64,000 nucleotides of DNA from Saccharospirillaceae bacterium. GTDB lineage: Bacteria > Pseudomonadota > Gammaproteobacteria > Pseudomonadales > Oceanobacteraceae. Position 1 is the stretch's first letter. Each line of letters starts with the position of its first letter. A program made the position numbers and the translations under genes. Location: NCBI GenBank assembly GCA_022448365.1, contig JAKVCS010000004.1:304846-368845 (forward strand), in the 5' to 3' direction. Positions 29,169 to 37,381 of this stretch are shown one piece after another. The notes beneath the pieces were generated by a model. The model was given only the letters and a program-made list of their open reading frames with translations, did not search any database and was not told the origin of the DNA.

Positions 29169-30098
29169 ATGAATATGAAAAAAATATCGCAGGTTTGCTG
29201 TTGGATAATGGGTGTCTGGTCAGCTCTGTGTCTGAACCAGGTTAGCTACGCTGAATTTACGCTGACAGATGATGCCGGTGTGACCCATACCTTCGATAAA
29301 CCGGTTCAGCGTATTGTCAGCCTGATGCCTCATGGCACCGAACTACTGTTTGAAGTTGGGGCGGGCGATTTGATTGTCGGTACGGTGAAATATTCCGACT
29401 ATCCCAAAGCGGCAACTGAAATACCGGTGGTGGGTGGTTACAGTGGCTTAAATATTGAAGCCATCGCCGCAATGAATCCGGATATTTTATTATCCTGGCC
29501 AGAAGGTAATGCCAGTCGGGAATTGCAGCGCCTTAAGCAACTTGGGTTTAAGTTGTATGCCTCCGACCCGATCACCTTTTATGGAATCGCAGATAATCTG
29601 CGCAAGTTAGGAAAACTGACCGGTCGTGAGCAACAAGGCAATATTGTTGCGGATCGTTTTATGAGCGAAGTCATCGATCTTGAAGAAACTTACAGTCACC
29701 AGACATCTTTGTCGGTCTTTTATCAGGTGTGGCATCAGCCGCTGATGACCCAAAATAAAGATACATTCATATCCAAAGCCATCGAGCTATGTGGCGGTGA
29801 AAATATTTTCAGGGATTTACCGATTCGTGCACCACAAGTCAGCCTGGAGTCGATACTGGCAATTGATCCGCAGGTTATTGTTGCCAGCGGAATGGGGAAA
29901 TCTCGTCCGGAATGGTTAGATAAATGGAAGAAATACGCCGGATTAAATGCCGTACAGTCTGGTAATTTGTTTCATATACACCCGAATTTTTTTCAGCGTC
30001 CGACCTCGCGTTTTTTAATCGGAACGCGTCAGTTGTGTGAAAAAATGGCGCAGGCTCGGGCAAAACAGAATAAGCCAGATAGAGCTGGCTCTTCTTAA
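29169..30098 (+). CDS. btuF: BtuF-type cobalamin-binding periplasmic protein
   Basis: 309 residues from the ATG at 29169 (AAGAAGAG upstream; GTG at 29163 also possible). A signal peptide covers about residues 1-28. The mature protein is a helical-backbone type III binding protein: QRIVSLMPHGTELLFEVGAGD, VVGGYSGLNIEAIAAMNPDILLSW and the second-lobe VSLESILAIDPQVIVASG. By context it binds cobalamin or cobinamide for the ABC importer. No btuC or btuD is present in the window. It ends the cbiB-cobD-btuF operon. Confidence 0.88.
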   Translation: MNMKKISQVCCWIMGVWSALCLNQVSYAEFTLTDDAGVTHTFDKPVQRIVSLMPHGTELLFEVGAGDLIVGTVKYSDYPKAATEIPVVGGYSGLNIEAIAAMNPDILLSWPEGNASRELQRLKQLGFKLYASDPITFYGIADNLRKLGKLTGREQQGNIVADRFMSEVIDLEETYSHQTSLSVFYQVWHQPLMTQNKDTFISKAIELCGGENIFRDLPIRAPQVSLESILAIDPQVIVASGMGKSRPEWLDKWKKYAGLNAVQSGNLFHIHPNFFQRPTSRFLIGTRQLCEKMAQARAKQNKPDRAGSS

Positions 30099-30279
30099 AT
30101 AGGGTCAACTTATCTGATAAACCTGATCAGCCAAAACGGCTTTATTACGCAAAAAATCGTACGACGGTTAGCAGGCTGGTTACATAACATTACGCGATAT
30201 GTAAGCAAATTTGTCGCATATTGACATCCTGCTGCGGGTTTCCCATGCTGTCGGTGCTGATTTTGTATGAGTACTGTGT

Positions 30280-30690
30280 ATGTTGCAGACCCAAGTACAA
30301 CATGGAGAGTTTGAATTATCTGTTTCCGGGAATATTCTCGTGGCACATCTGATTGGTGGTTGGAACAAAGAGGCGGCTCTGGCCTTTGACCGCGAATTTC
30401 GGATTGTTGCGGAACCTCTGCTAACCGAAAGTTGGGGCCATCTGGTGTTTCTGGAGGACTGGAGTCTGGGGGTGCCGGAAATGATCCCGATTATTGAAGA
30501 TCTTGTACATTGGTGTGTTGCAAACGATCTGAAGCGTGCCGCCCATGTTTATTCGCCGTCAATGCTGAAGGAGATGCAGGCCAATGACATGGTTATTGAG
30601 CAGCATGGGGAGTTTCAGCGCCGCAGTTTTTCTGAACAAGATCAAGCAATTACCTGGCTGAGTGACGCTGGATTTACTCTCAAGCGGTAA
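30280..30690 (+). CDS. Hypothetical protein, possibly STAS/SpoIIAA-like
   Basis: 136 residues, cytoplasmic, no membrane segment. The N-terminal beta-hairpin (GEFELSVSGNILVAHLIGGW), helix, hydrophobic strand (WGHLVFLEDWSLG) and later strand-helix units give a pattern like STAS or SpoIIAA-like domains. This is a weak resemblance and no function is claimed. The ATG has no good ribosome binding site. It is separated from btuF by 181 bp and converges on a DCC-family gene. Confidence 0.6.
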   Translation: MLQTQVQHGEFELSVSGNILVAHLIGGWNKEAALAFDREFRIVAEPLLTESWGHLVFLEDWSLGVPEMIPIIEDLVHWCVANDLKRAAHVYSPSMLKEMQANDMVIEQHGEFQRRSFSEQDQAITWLSDAGFTLKR

Positions 30691-30705
30691 TCTAAAACGG
30701 CCTGA

Positions 30706-31116
30706 TTAATCGCAATTGCGCTTACCCTCGTTATCCAGTGAACAGCTGTTGCACCGCGCCTGGCCAGTCAGTAAGCGCGAGATTGAATAACGGTTACGGG
30801 CAAAAAACAGATACGCCTTGTCAGCAAACCAGCGAATCACTGGCCAGCGCAGCCAGCCAGTGCGCCAACCCTGGCCCACCACACTCCAGGCTTTATGAGT
30901 GCTGTCTAAACCTCTCAGAAGTGTCCCGTTGGGTAGTTGGCTCAATAAAATGGCGCTGGCTTCTGCTTTATCAATTTGGGGATAACGCTCATTAAAATCC
31001 GCTTGCTGAATATCTTCCAGACGTAATTTGCGTTGCTGGTCGATTTTGCGCAAATGATTCATTTCACGGACGCATAATGGACAAAAACCATCGTAAAAAA
31101 TTGTGAGTTCAGCCAT
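30706..31116 (-). CDS. DCC-family (DUF393) thiol-disulfide oxidoreductase-like protein
   Basis: 136 residues. The family signature FYDGFCPLCVREMNHL is at the N-terminus, with the CxxC pair in CPLC. It is followed by the AEASAILLSQLPNGTLLRG region and the C-terminal WRTGWLRWPVIRWFADKAY. The family is named for its DxxCxxC motif and is predicted, not proven, to act in thiol-disulfide exchange. Two more cysteines lie near the C-terminus. It has no obvious functional link to its neighbours. Confidence 0.88.
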   Translation of the reverse strand: MAELTIFYDGFCPLCVREMNHLRKIDQQRKLRLEDIQQADFNERYPQIDKAEASAILLSQLPNGTLLRGLDSTHKAWSVVGQGWRTGWLRWPVIRWFADKAYLFFARNRYSISRLLTGQARCNSCSLDNEGKRNCD

Positions 31117-31233
31117 AGCCTAGGAGTCCCATTGAGTAATATTCACCTCTTATGACTTATTGTCGCTGTTTATCGACGTCTTTGGCAATTCGTTTTAGTT
31201 TTACCAATAAAAAGCACTGTCTTTTAGATCGTT

Positions 31234-31590
31234 CTAATCCGAAAAACAGATTTTATTGCTATCAAGATCTCTGACATACGCCGAGAAACGTGGACCACGC
31301 TGATTGGGTTCACCTTCGCAGCTGCCACCCAGTTCAAGGGCCTTGTTGTATAACTCTTTCACTTTATCCACCGATCCCAGGCTGAATCCCACCATCGTCC
31401 CGTTGCCGTTAGTTGCTGGCTGCTCATCGAATGGGATAGCTACGGCAAAGGCAAAATCTTCAGCCAGCCAATAGGTCATTCTTTCTGATGCGACGGCCTT
31501 GTGCAGGCCCTCGGTTTCGAACAATGCATCATAAAACTGAGTGGCAGCTTCCATGTTGTTGGTACCAACAACGAAATAGTTCATTTTCAT
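31234..31590 (-). CDS. VOC family (glyoxalase/bleomycin-resistance fold) protein
   Basis: 118 residues. Two beta-alpha-beta-beta-beta units are visible: MNYFVVGTNNMEAATQFYDALF begins the first, and GTMVGFSLGSVDKVKELYNKALELGG the second. The C-terminal RDLDSNKICF is the typical metal-ligand strand of the fold. Catalytic role and substrate are unknown. AAGGACC lies upstream of the start. It marks the edge of the AT-rich island to its right. Confidence 0.85.
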   Translation of the reverse strand: MKMNYFVVGTNNMEAATQFYDALFETEGLHKAVASERMTYWLAEDFAFAVAIPFDEQPATNGNGTMVGFSLGSVDKVKELYNKALELGGSCEGEPNQRGPRFSAYVRDLDSNKICFSD

Positions 31591-31740
31591 GGTGGGTCCT
31601 TATCTGGGGATTCATTGGATTTATTAATAGGACAAGGACTATAGTGGCTTGCTCTGACAGGGGATGGCAGTAGCTATTTGGGACTTTATTCGGCTTCAAT
31701 TGGCCGGATCGGAGGCTGTTTTATTGCCGTGTTAAGTTAA

Positions 31741-31908
31741 CTATTTCAAAAACCTATAACTCATATTTTCAATTCTCGGGTGCCATTTACATTCGTTAGT
31801 TCCAGCTGCAGGTAATCCAGAGGCACTCGTTTTTACACTAAGAGCCATTGAAAATATCGCTTTACCACCATCGGCATCGAATGCTAATGACCGCAGATAC
31901 TATTTGCA
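31741..31908 (-). pseudogene. Decayed copy of the small secreted protein gene at 33593-33934
   Basis: Reading the minus strand in one frame gives LRSLAFDADGGKAIFSMALS, then the C-terminal pieces AAGTNECKW and IENMSYRFLK before a stop. The intact gene about 1.9 kb away has RSLAFDTNTEGGKAILSMALS, AVGTNEC and IENMSYGFLE in the same positions. Upstream of LRSLAF the copy continues for a few matching codons (Cys, Lys, Tyr) but has an in-frame TAG at 31900-31902. The N-terminal half and the signal peptide are absent. The flank just after both stops is also alike. Confidence 0.8.
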
Positions 31909-32430
31909 TCTTACTCAGAAAGACTGGCTCTACTTGGCAGATATTATAGAGCTATCCCCAGGACGTATTATTTTCTGTGTAATTGTATAAAGAGCTACGA
32001 TGCTGGATACGTTATTCATGGCGGTGTTTTGCATCGTGGCCCAAAACAGAAGATACTGAGCTACTCAGATTAGGGGACTAAATATACCATATATTACTGG
32101 ATCTTCGGAAGCGACTTCCGGCTACTGAGATGTAAGCGGTTATAAAGATAATTTTTCTGAGTCGCGATACTATAAGGATAGATTTATTAAGTTTCATTGA
32201 GATTTTAACAACACGAACAGCCTGCATGCTTCTATTGATATCCTGCCGCCAGTAGAATATCAATAGCAATATTTTATATAATAGAAAAATATCTAGCAAG
32301 TTAACTAGTAGCGATTAAGTCGATGAATATTCATAGATAATTTTGAAATCATAATATACTTTCGTCTCATATGAATACTAAAAAACAGTGGATTTCAAGA
32401 GATTTTTATAAAACACTCCCTAAACATCAT
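31909..32430. other. AT-rich gene-poor stretch
   Basis: About 520 bases of clearly AT-rich sequence. Only short reading frames with no coding character occur, for example one of 73 codons on the minus strand at 32078-32299 that is rich in Ile, Arg and Lys and has no similarity I recognise. No repeat, tRNA or integron recombination site was found. Confidence 0.5.
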
Positions 32431-32787
32431 CTACTCGATGTATATGAAAGTACCATTCGGATACTCCAGTCCACTATCTTCCTTGCAGCCATTGATCCAA
32501 AACTGAACAGATTTCCCCGCTGCTTTTGCAGTGAGTAAAGTGCTTACAATCTCTTTATATGATTTCGTATCTTCCATAACTAGCACAACGGGACTTTTGC
32601 CGCGACTATTTGTAATGCAGTCGCCAGGATCCTCAAATTGCGTCGATGCGGTAACTCTTACGAATCCGCCACCGAATCGTAACCTCTTGATTTCAAAGTA
32701 ACCTGTCATACCGGTAGCAACAGAATCTGCTGCATATATTGGGATGCTTACGAAGCATAAGATTGTTAAAAAAAATCTAGTTATCAT
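32431..32787 (-). CDS. Small secreted protein of unknown function
   Basis: 118 residues. A signal peptide is clear (MITRFFLTILCFVSIPIYAA, cleavage near YAA-DS), and GGAG lies six bases before the ATG. The mature protein of about 98 residues has two cysteines (GDCITN and NGCKED) that could pair. The segment KEIVSTLLTAKAAGKSVQFWINGC resembles the segment KAILSMALSAKMSGSSLYAV of the gene at 33593-33934, so the two may be distant relatives. Short exported proteins of this style are common in marine gammaproteobacteria. No function can be assigned. Confidence 0.72.
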   Translation of the reverse strand: MITRFFLTILCFVSIPIYAADSVATGMTGYFEIKRLRFGGGFVRVTASTQFEDPGDCITNSRGKSPVVLVMEDTKSYKEIVSTLLTAKAAGKSVQFWINGCKEDSGLEYPNGTFIYIE

Positions 32788-32899
32788 GTTTTCTCCAATA
32801 AGTAATTGTTAAAAATAAATTTTTACCATTTAATATCCTAACATGAATTTCTCACGCTTGTAGCTATAAAAAACAGCTTTATTTTTGACGCCCCCACTC

Positions 32900-33097
32900 C
32901 TAGCTAGATAATTTAACCTCAAAGTACATACTTATCCAGTTTCGGAGAAACGCTCTATAATCTCTGTATAGTTGGGCAGATCTGATTATATCATCAGAAA
33001 TATCATTATTATAATGGATAGGCAAACACAAGATTTTCCAAATACCGTTTTCTGGAGTAAGTTCCAAACTAATAACATCGTAAGATACTGGGGTCAT
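32900..33097 (-). CDS. Small hypothetical ORF or gene fragment
   Basis: 65 codons. The middle (LELTPENGIWKILCLPIHYN and an amphipathic stretch ending NWISMYFEV) looks more protein-like than the surrounding frames. There is no ribosome binding site, signal peptide or recognised domain. It may be the remnant of a longer gene in this decaying island. Confidence 0.3.
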   Translation of the reverse strand: MTPVSYDVISLELTPENGIWKILCLPIHYNNDISDDIIRSAQLYRDYRAFLRNWISMYFEVKLSS

Positions 33098-33592
33098 CTA
33101 TATCTACCGCTCAAATATAGCAGTTTTCTTTATTGCTCACAGTTGCCGGAAATGTAAAGTAAACAACAAAACCAGCTATAAAACAGGCAGAGCAAACTAT
33201 ATTCAGGCTTTATTCTACTACATCTCTAGAATGTGGGACTCCTTCTGAAATTTTTAAATCTATATTTAATTGAATATTCTGTGTTAGCTAATTATTGGGG
33301 TAAAATTATCTTGTGGTTTCTTATATCGATTCTCTTTTGACTATATCACCAAGTCTGCCTTCTCTTCTGTATTATTTCAAGATGAATACCGAAATCATAA
33401 ACCACTTACTTACTCATACTGTCAGGTGGGTAACTTAGCTTCACCGATTTTACTTTTAATTCATTTGAATAAAACCGAATTTGTCTTGAAATATTGTATT
33501 TCGGCATTGGTTATATCAACGTTAATTAGATTTTGATGCCCATTTTATAGTAGCAGTATCGATTGCTGTATTTCATAGAATTATTAAGTTAA
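33098..33592. other. AT-rich gene-poor stretch
   Basis: Nearly 500 bases with no reading frame of coding quality and no recognisable RNA or repeat. It is part of the same AT-rich island. Confidence 0.5.
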
Positions 33593-33934
33593 CTATTCCA
33601 AAAATCCGTAGCTCATATTCTCAATTACCTGGTACCCACTGCATTCGTTGGTTCCAACTGCATATAAGCTAGAACCACTCATTTTTGCACTAAGAGCCAT
33701 TGATAATATCGCTTTACCACCTTCGGTATTGGTATCGAATGCTAATGATCGCGGATAGCCTTTTCCACAATCAGGCAATTCTTCTTTATTTGCTACTAAA
33801 TCACTCTTAAAAGTCACAAAGCCTAATCCAGATTTATCAACTCTCACATTGTCTACGTCATAACTATCTGCTAAGCCACGAGCTAAAGTCATCGAAGGCG
33901 TTATTAGAGATAACATCAAAATATATTTCGTCAT
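33593..33934 (-). CDS. Small secreted protein of unknown function
   Basis: 113 residues. The signal peptide is MTKYILMLSLITPSMTLA followed by RGLADS; GGAG lies about nine bases before the ATG. The mature part has two cysteines (LPDCGKG and TNECSG) likely to form a disulfide, and a central helix-like segment GGKAILSMALSAKMSG. A truncated copy with a stop codon lies at 31741-31908. The protein at 32431-32787 may be a distant relative. The function is unknown. Confidence 0.72.
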   Translation of the reverse strand: MTKYILMLSLITPSMTLARGLADSYDVDNVRVDKSGLGFVTFKSDLVANKEELPDCGKGYPRSLAFDTNTEGGKAILSMALSAKMSGSSLYAVGTNECSGYQVIENMSYGFLE

Positions 33935-34160
33935 TTAGTATTGCTCCAAAGTAGTTTAAATCTTGACTTTGTATGAGTGTCAGCTAAGGACGCACTCTCA
34001 GAAATAAGTGATATAACTGTTAAATTCTAATTATGCAACGGATGTGCGTCGCTGACCAGTGCAAGCGAGCATTATTTGCAATTTATCGCGTGAATAAAGG
34101 CAGGCATTAAAGGTTTTCGGTAATTGTACTGGTCAGATATTCATGTCACAGGGGAGGTGA

Positions 34161-34577
34161 TCAGCTACCCAACAATGGCAGGTCTTTCACTATCTTATAG
34201 GTCAGCGCCAGCTGCAAACAATGCTTCAGCTCTGCCAAAGGCAGTGGCCGATACAATGGCAAGATCAGCTCACGATTCCCCTCAAATTCCAACAGCCCTG
34301 AGTATACCTCACGAAAGGTCGCAACCAGTTTGGTATTGCAGTTAAAGAAGATGCTGACTCGCTCAGGATGTTTCTCCTTCCAGCCGAGCCGTATCGGGCT
34401 GCCACTTTTAACCGAATAACTGGGTTCGCCCCATTTCAGAGTCTCGTCACAAGGCCCCAGCTCAAGCTCTGCCACCAAACCATGGATAAGCTCACGAATC
34501 TGCATCAGCCGTTGTTGTGCATCAGTCGGGTAACTATCAAATGTCTTCTGAATATCCTGATTCATGGTCATATCCAT
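34161..34577 (-). CDS. DUF1801 family protein
   Basis: 138 residues. The DUF1801 pattern is present: QQRLMQIRELIHGLVAEL, LKWGEPSYSVKSG, RLGWKEKHPERVSIFFNCN and a C-terminal ELKHCLQLALTYKI. These are small single-domain cytoplasmic proteins (YdhG/Fra-like fold) with no established reaction. Three in-frame ATGs lie within the first five codons, so the exact start is uncertain. Confidence 0.82.
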   Translation of the reverse strand: MDMTMNQDIQKTFDSYPTDAQQRLMQIRELIHGLVAELELGPCDETLKWGEPSYSVKSGSPIRLGWKEKHPERVSIFFNCNTKLVATFREVYSGLLEFEGNRELILPLYRPLPLAELKHCLQLALTYKIVKDLPLLGS

Positions 34578-34710
34578 CCAGTAACGGTGGCGCCCATATT
34601 ATTCGGTTTATGGTTGCAGTGAAATAATGAAAAGGCGTCTCAGGGGGCAGTAAAAATGGTTTGAATTTCAATATCTGTCCCGCCAACCACTTGGTCGGGT
34701 GAGTAAATGA

Positions 34711-34992
34711 TCAAGAACGATTGCCCCAGATCTTTGCTACCGCATTGTCTGACCCAAGGGTACCCACGACCAGAGTAACCAAAGCCACTGCAAAGAATAC
34801 TGCGCCTGGGATGAGTCCACCCAACACGCCGCTGCTGATTGCAGCAATGAGTGACACGGCCGACAGCAGTGAAAACAATAAACCAACGATGTTAAGAATG
34901 ATGCGATGTGATGGTTTGTAATTGACCGCAGGCTGGTCAGTTTCGAACAGATTAAGGATAGGCGAGAAGATTCTGGTGAGTAGTGATTTCAT
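34711..34992 (-). CDS. Small inner-membrane protein of unknown function
   Basis: 93 residues with two hydrophobic helices (about 30-52 and 55-80: IILNIVGLLFSLLSAVSLIA, then GLIPGAVFFAVALVTLVVG). The N-terminus is positively charged and presumably cytoplasmic. No family is recognised. The ATG is preceded by a weak Shine-Dalgarno-like ACG/AAG-rich sequence. Confidence 0.55.
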   Translation of the reverse strand: MKSLLTRIFSPILNLFETDQPAVNYKPSHRIILNIVGLLFSLLSAVSLIAAISSGVLGGLIPGAVFFAVALVTLVVGTLGSDNAVAKIWGNRS

Positions 34993-35160
34993 AGTTTCTT
35001 ACGTAACGATGTTTGAAGTATCAGGGATAAAAAAAATGTGTAAGCCAGGCGCATTGTTACCTTTGCACGCTAAATATGCCACTGGTTTGGTCGGCTTTGA
35101 CCACTTCACTGTAGCGATTGGCCCTGAATAGACAAGCAAGTAACATAGCGACCAAATTGA

Positions 35161-35553
35161 ATGTCAGAGATAACGGTAATGAGTAAAGAAGACTTGGAAA
35201 ATGGTTTGCAGGTGCGTTGTGAAGTCATGGGTGAGGCGTTCGTTAACAAAGCCATGGATAACACCAGCGCCTATATGGAACCGGTACAACAATGGATTAA
35301 CGAACATGCATGGGGATCGGTGTGGCAACGTGAAGGACTGGATCGTAAAACCCGGTCGTTGGTGACTGTGGGCATGTTAGCTGCATTAAAAGCTTCTACC
35401 GAAATTAAAGGCCATATTCAGGGAGCATTAAATAACGGCGCAACACCGGAAGAAATTCGCGAGGTATTATTACATTCGGCGGTGTATTGCGGCGCTCCTG
35501 CAGCTCAGGAGGCACTACGTGCGGCGAAGGACATACTGGAAGATGAGTTCTGA
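35161..35553 (+). CDS. Carboxymuconolactone decarboxylase (PcaC-like) family protein
   Basis: 130 residues. The sequence from RCEVMGEAFV through WGSVWQREGLDRKTRSLVTV to KGHIQGALNNGATPEEIREV is the PcaC-type pattern of the CMD family. The AhpD-type CxxC pair is absent, so it is not a peroxidase-type member. PcaC decarboxylates gamma-carboxymuconolactone, but no other protocatechuate genes are here, so the substrate is open. An ATG at 35179 is an alternative start. It ends at a terminator shared with the converging hydrolase gene. Confidence 0.85.
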   Translation: MSEITVMSKEDLENGLQVRCEVMGEAFVNKAMDNTSAYMEPVQQWINEHAWGSVWQREGLDRKTRSLVTVGMLAALKASTEIKGHIQGALNNGATPEEIREVLLHSAVYCGAPAAQEALRAAKDILEDEF

Positions 35554-35558
35554 GAACC

Positions 35559-35593
35559 AACAGGGCTGCGTTTAGAATTAACACAGCCCTGTT
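35559..35593. terminator. Bidirectional terminator hairpin
   Basis: AACAGGGCTG pairs perfectly with CAGCCCTGTT (35559-35568 with 35584-35593), and three more pairs are possible inside. It lies between the converging CMD-family and PF10118 genes. The T tract is short. Confidence 0.7.
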
Positions 35594-35628
35594 TACTGGT
35601 GGTAGTAATCATACGGCTCACACTGCAA

Positions 35629-36504
35629 TTAATAAGCCGCTGCAAGCATGGCATCACAGGCTTTATGTGGATTACCGGTTTTATCGTATACATCGACCCA
35701 CTGATCATAGTTATGTACCACCGGAATATCTTCCGGGTGGAAGTTCGGTTTAAAATAACGCAGCAGATTTGGTGCAAATGACGACAAAATACCTTTGCGC
35801 GGACCGTACATCCATGGAATATTTTTCACGAATAACTTGCGGCGTTGCCATTTCGAGAAGCCATCAGCCTTCAACATTTCATCGGCAAAGTGGAGCATAA
35901 AATAAGAAATAATCCAGGTAGCGCGAACCATGGCTTTAGCACGCGTCCAATAACCGACTTTGGCAACGTTCTTCATCACATCGAAGGCTACTGACCGATG
36001 TTCCATTTCTTCAATAGCATGCCAGGCAAATAACGCGCGCATTTTGGGGTGCATACCGGCTGTGGTTTCTTTATTGGAGAAATAGGTGTCTGCTAATAGT
36101 GCAGTAAAGTGTTCAGCGGCAGCCGTAACAGCCAGATTGTATTCTGGTGTCCAGCGGCGTTCGTCTTCTTTGGTTTTATTTTTATGCTCGGCCAGCAGGC
36201 GTTTCATCGGCAACCCCTGTTTTTCCAGAAGATCATTAAACACCGTATGAGCAATACCGTGCTGTGCTTCCTGCATGGTAAATTCTTTGACTTCATGTTG
36301 CAGTTTGGGGTCGGTTATACGGTCCCGAAATGCGCGCACGCTGGAGATAAAGTAGCGTTCACCTTCCGGAAAGGTCGATTGCAATGCATCGTGTAAGCGG
36401 GTTTTAAAGGGATCATTGGAATGCCAGTACTTCGGCAGGGTTTCATCTAAACCGAAGTCGATTCCTTTACGTGCTTCAATTTCTGGCTGGCTAAGATTAC
36501 TCAT
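35629..36504 (-). CDS. PF10118 predicted metal-dependent hydrolase
   Basis: 291 residues from the ATG with AAGGAG upstream. It is a helical protein with conserved His/Glu motifs: FTMQEAQHGIAHTVFNDLLE, AAAEHFTALLADTYF and WHAIEEMEHRSVAFDVM. These resemble a di-metal four-helix site. The family is annotated as metal-dependent hydrolase but the reaction is not established. It is the last gene of a set with an SDR and a Baeyer-Villiger-type monooxygenase on the same strand, a combination often seen in lipid- or hydrocarbon-using gammaproteobacteria. Confidence 0.88.
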   Translation of the reverse strand: MSNLSQPEIEARKGIDFGLDETLPKYWHSNDPFKTRLHDALQSTFPEGERYFISSVRAFRDRITDPKLQHEVKEFTMQEAQHGIAHTVFNDLLEKQGLPMKRLLAEHKNKTKEDERRWTPEYNLAVTAAAEHFTALLADTYFSNKETTAGMHPKMRALFAWHAIEEMEHRSVAFDVMKNVAKVGYWTRAKAMVRATWIISYFMLHFADEMLKADGFSKWQRRKLFVKNIPWMYGPRKGILSSFAPNLLRYFKPNFHPEDIPVVHNYDQWVDVYDKTGNPHKACDAMLAAAY

Positions 36505-36541
36505 GGCGGACTCCTTGTTATTTTTGATCTTGTCTTTATGG

Positions 36542-37381
36542 TTATTTGCTCTGACCGGCAAGAACGGCAAGTTGGTCGTAATGTTCCGGGTCTCTCATGT
36601 CACTCATTTCGCGTGAGAGAATTTTGTTACGTAACTTCAGTGGTAACAGTCTTAATGTATTTAACAGCGAAGACTGATAGCCGAAGACCATACGCTGCTT
36701 GCCTTTCTGGATACCCTTAATCACGGTACGGACGGCATCCAATGGAGCGGTTTTCAGGTATTTTTCTTCAAATTCAGCACCGTTTTTCGAGTCTTTGGCA
36801 ATGTTGGTTTTAATACCTCCGGGATGCACCAGATGAACTGAAACAGGTGTTTCTTCCAGCTCAACCATGAGTGATTCACTGAATCCCCGTACGGCAAATT
36901 TAGACGCACAATAATCACTGGTGCCGGGTGTTCCGATTAACCCAAATACGCTGGAGACGTTAACTAAAGCACCTTCTTGATTGGCCAATAATTGCGGCAG
37001 GAATGCCCGTGTCATATGCACCACTGCAAAAAAATTGACGTTCATCGTGGTGTGGATTTGTGCCGAGTCCTGTGCCCACAGCGGAGCGCCCCCGCCGCCG
37101 ATACCGGCATTGTTAATGAGCACATGCGCCCTCCCCAGTTTGGCTTCTACCGTTTGCGCAAAGACTTCGATACCGGATTGTGAGGCGATATCCAGTACCT
37201 CGCTGTAACTGTATTTGTTAGTGATTTTCTGCAGCATTGCGTGCGTTTCTGACAGGCCGGCTTCATTAACATCAGTAATTGCAACAAGAGCGCCGAGGCG
37301 GGCAAATTCCAATGCGTACTCACGACCCATACCCGAAGCAGCTCCGGTTACGACAACAACCTTGTTGTGAAAGTGCTTCAT
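36542..37381 (-). CDS. Short-chain dehydrogenase/reductase
   Basis: 279 residues. The NAD(P) motif is VTGAASGMGREYALEFARLG, with NNAGIGGGG, the catalytic Ser in VNVSSVFG and YxxxK in SDYCASKFAV. An Asp at the end of the second strand (ITDVNEAG) suggests NAD preference. The substrate is unknown. Its start overlaps the stop of the upstream monooxygenase by 4 bp (ATGA), so the pair is translationally coupled and probably acts on the same compound. Confidence 0.92.
   Translation of the reverse strand: MKHFHNKVVVVTGAASGMGREYALEFARLGALVAITDVNEAGLSETHAMLQKITNKYSYSEVLDIASQSGIEVFAQTVEAKLGRAHVLINNAGIGGGGAPLWAQDSAQIHTTMNVNFFAVVHMTRAFLPQLLANQEGALVNVSSVFGLIGTPGTSDYCASKFAVRGFSESLMVELEETPVSVHLVHPGGIKTNIAKDSKNGAEFEEKYLKTAPLDAVRTVIKGIQKGKQRMVFGYQSSLLNTLRLLPLKLRNKILSREMSDMRDPEHYDQLAVLAGQSK

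Noticed and set aside
32078..32299. 73-codon minus-strand frame
   Set aside because: The composition is that of random AT-rich DNA, with no ribosome binding site and no similarity to its neighbours.
31700..34100. Integron gene-cassette array
   Set aside because: Small secreted genes in AT-rich DNA suggested cassettes, but no attC-like pairs of core sites or integrase were found.
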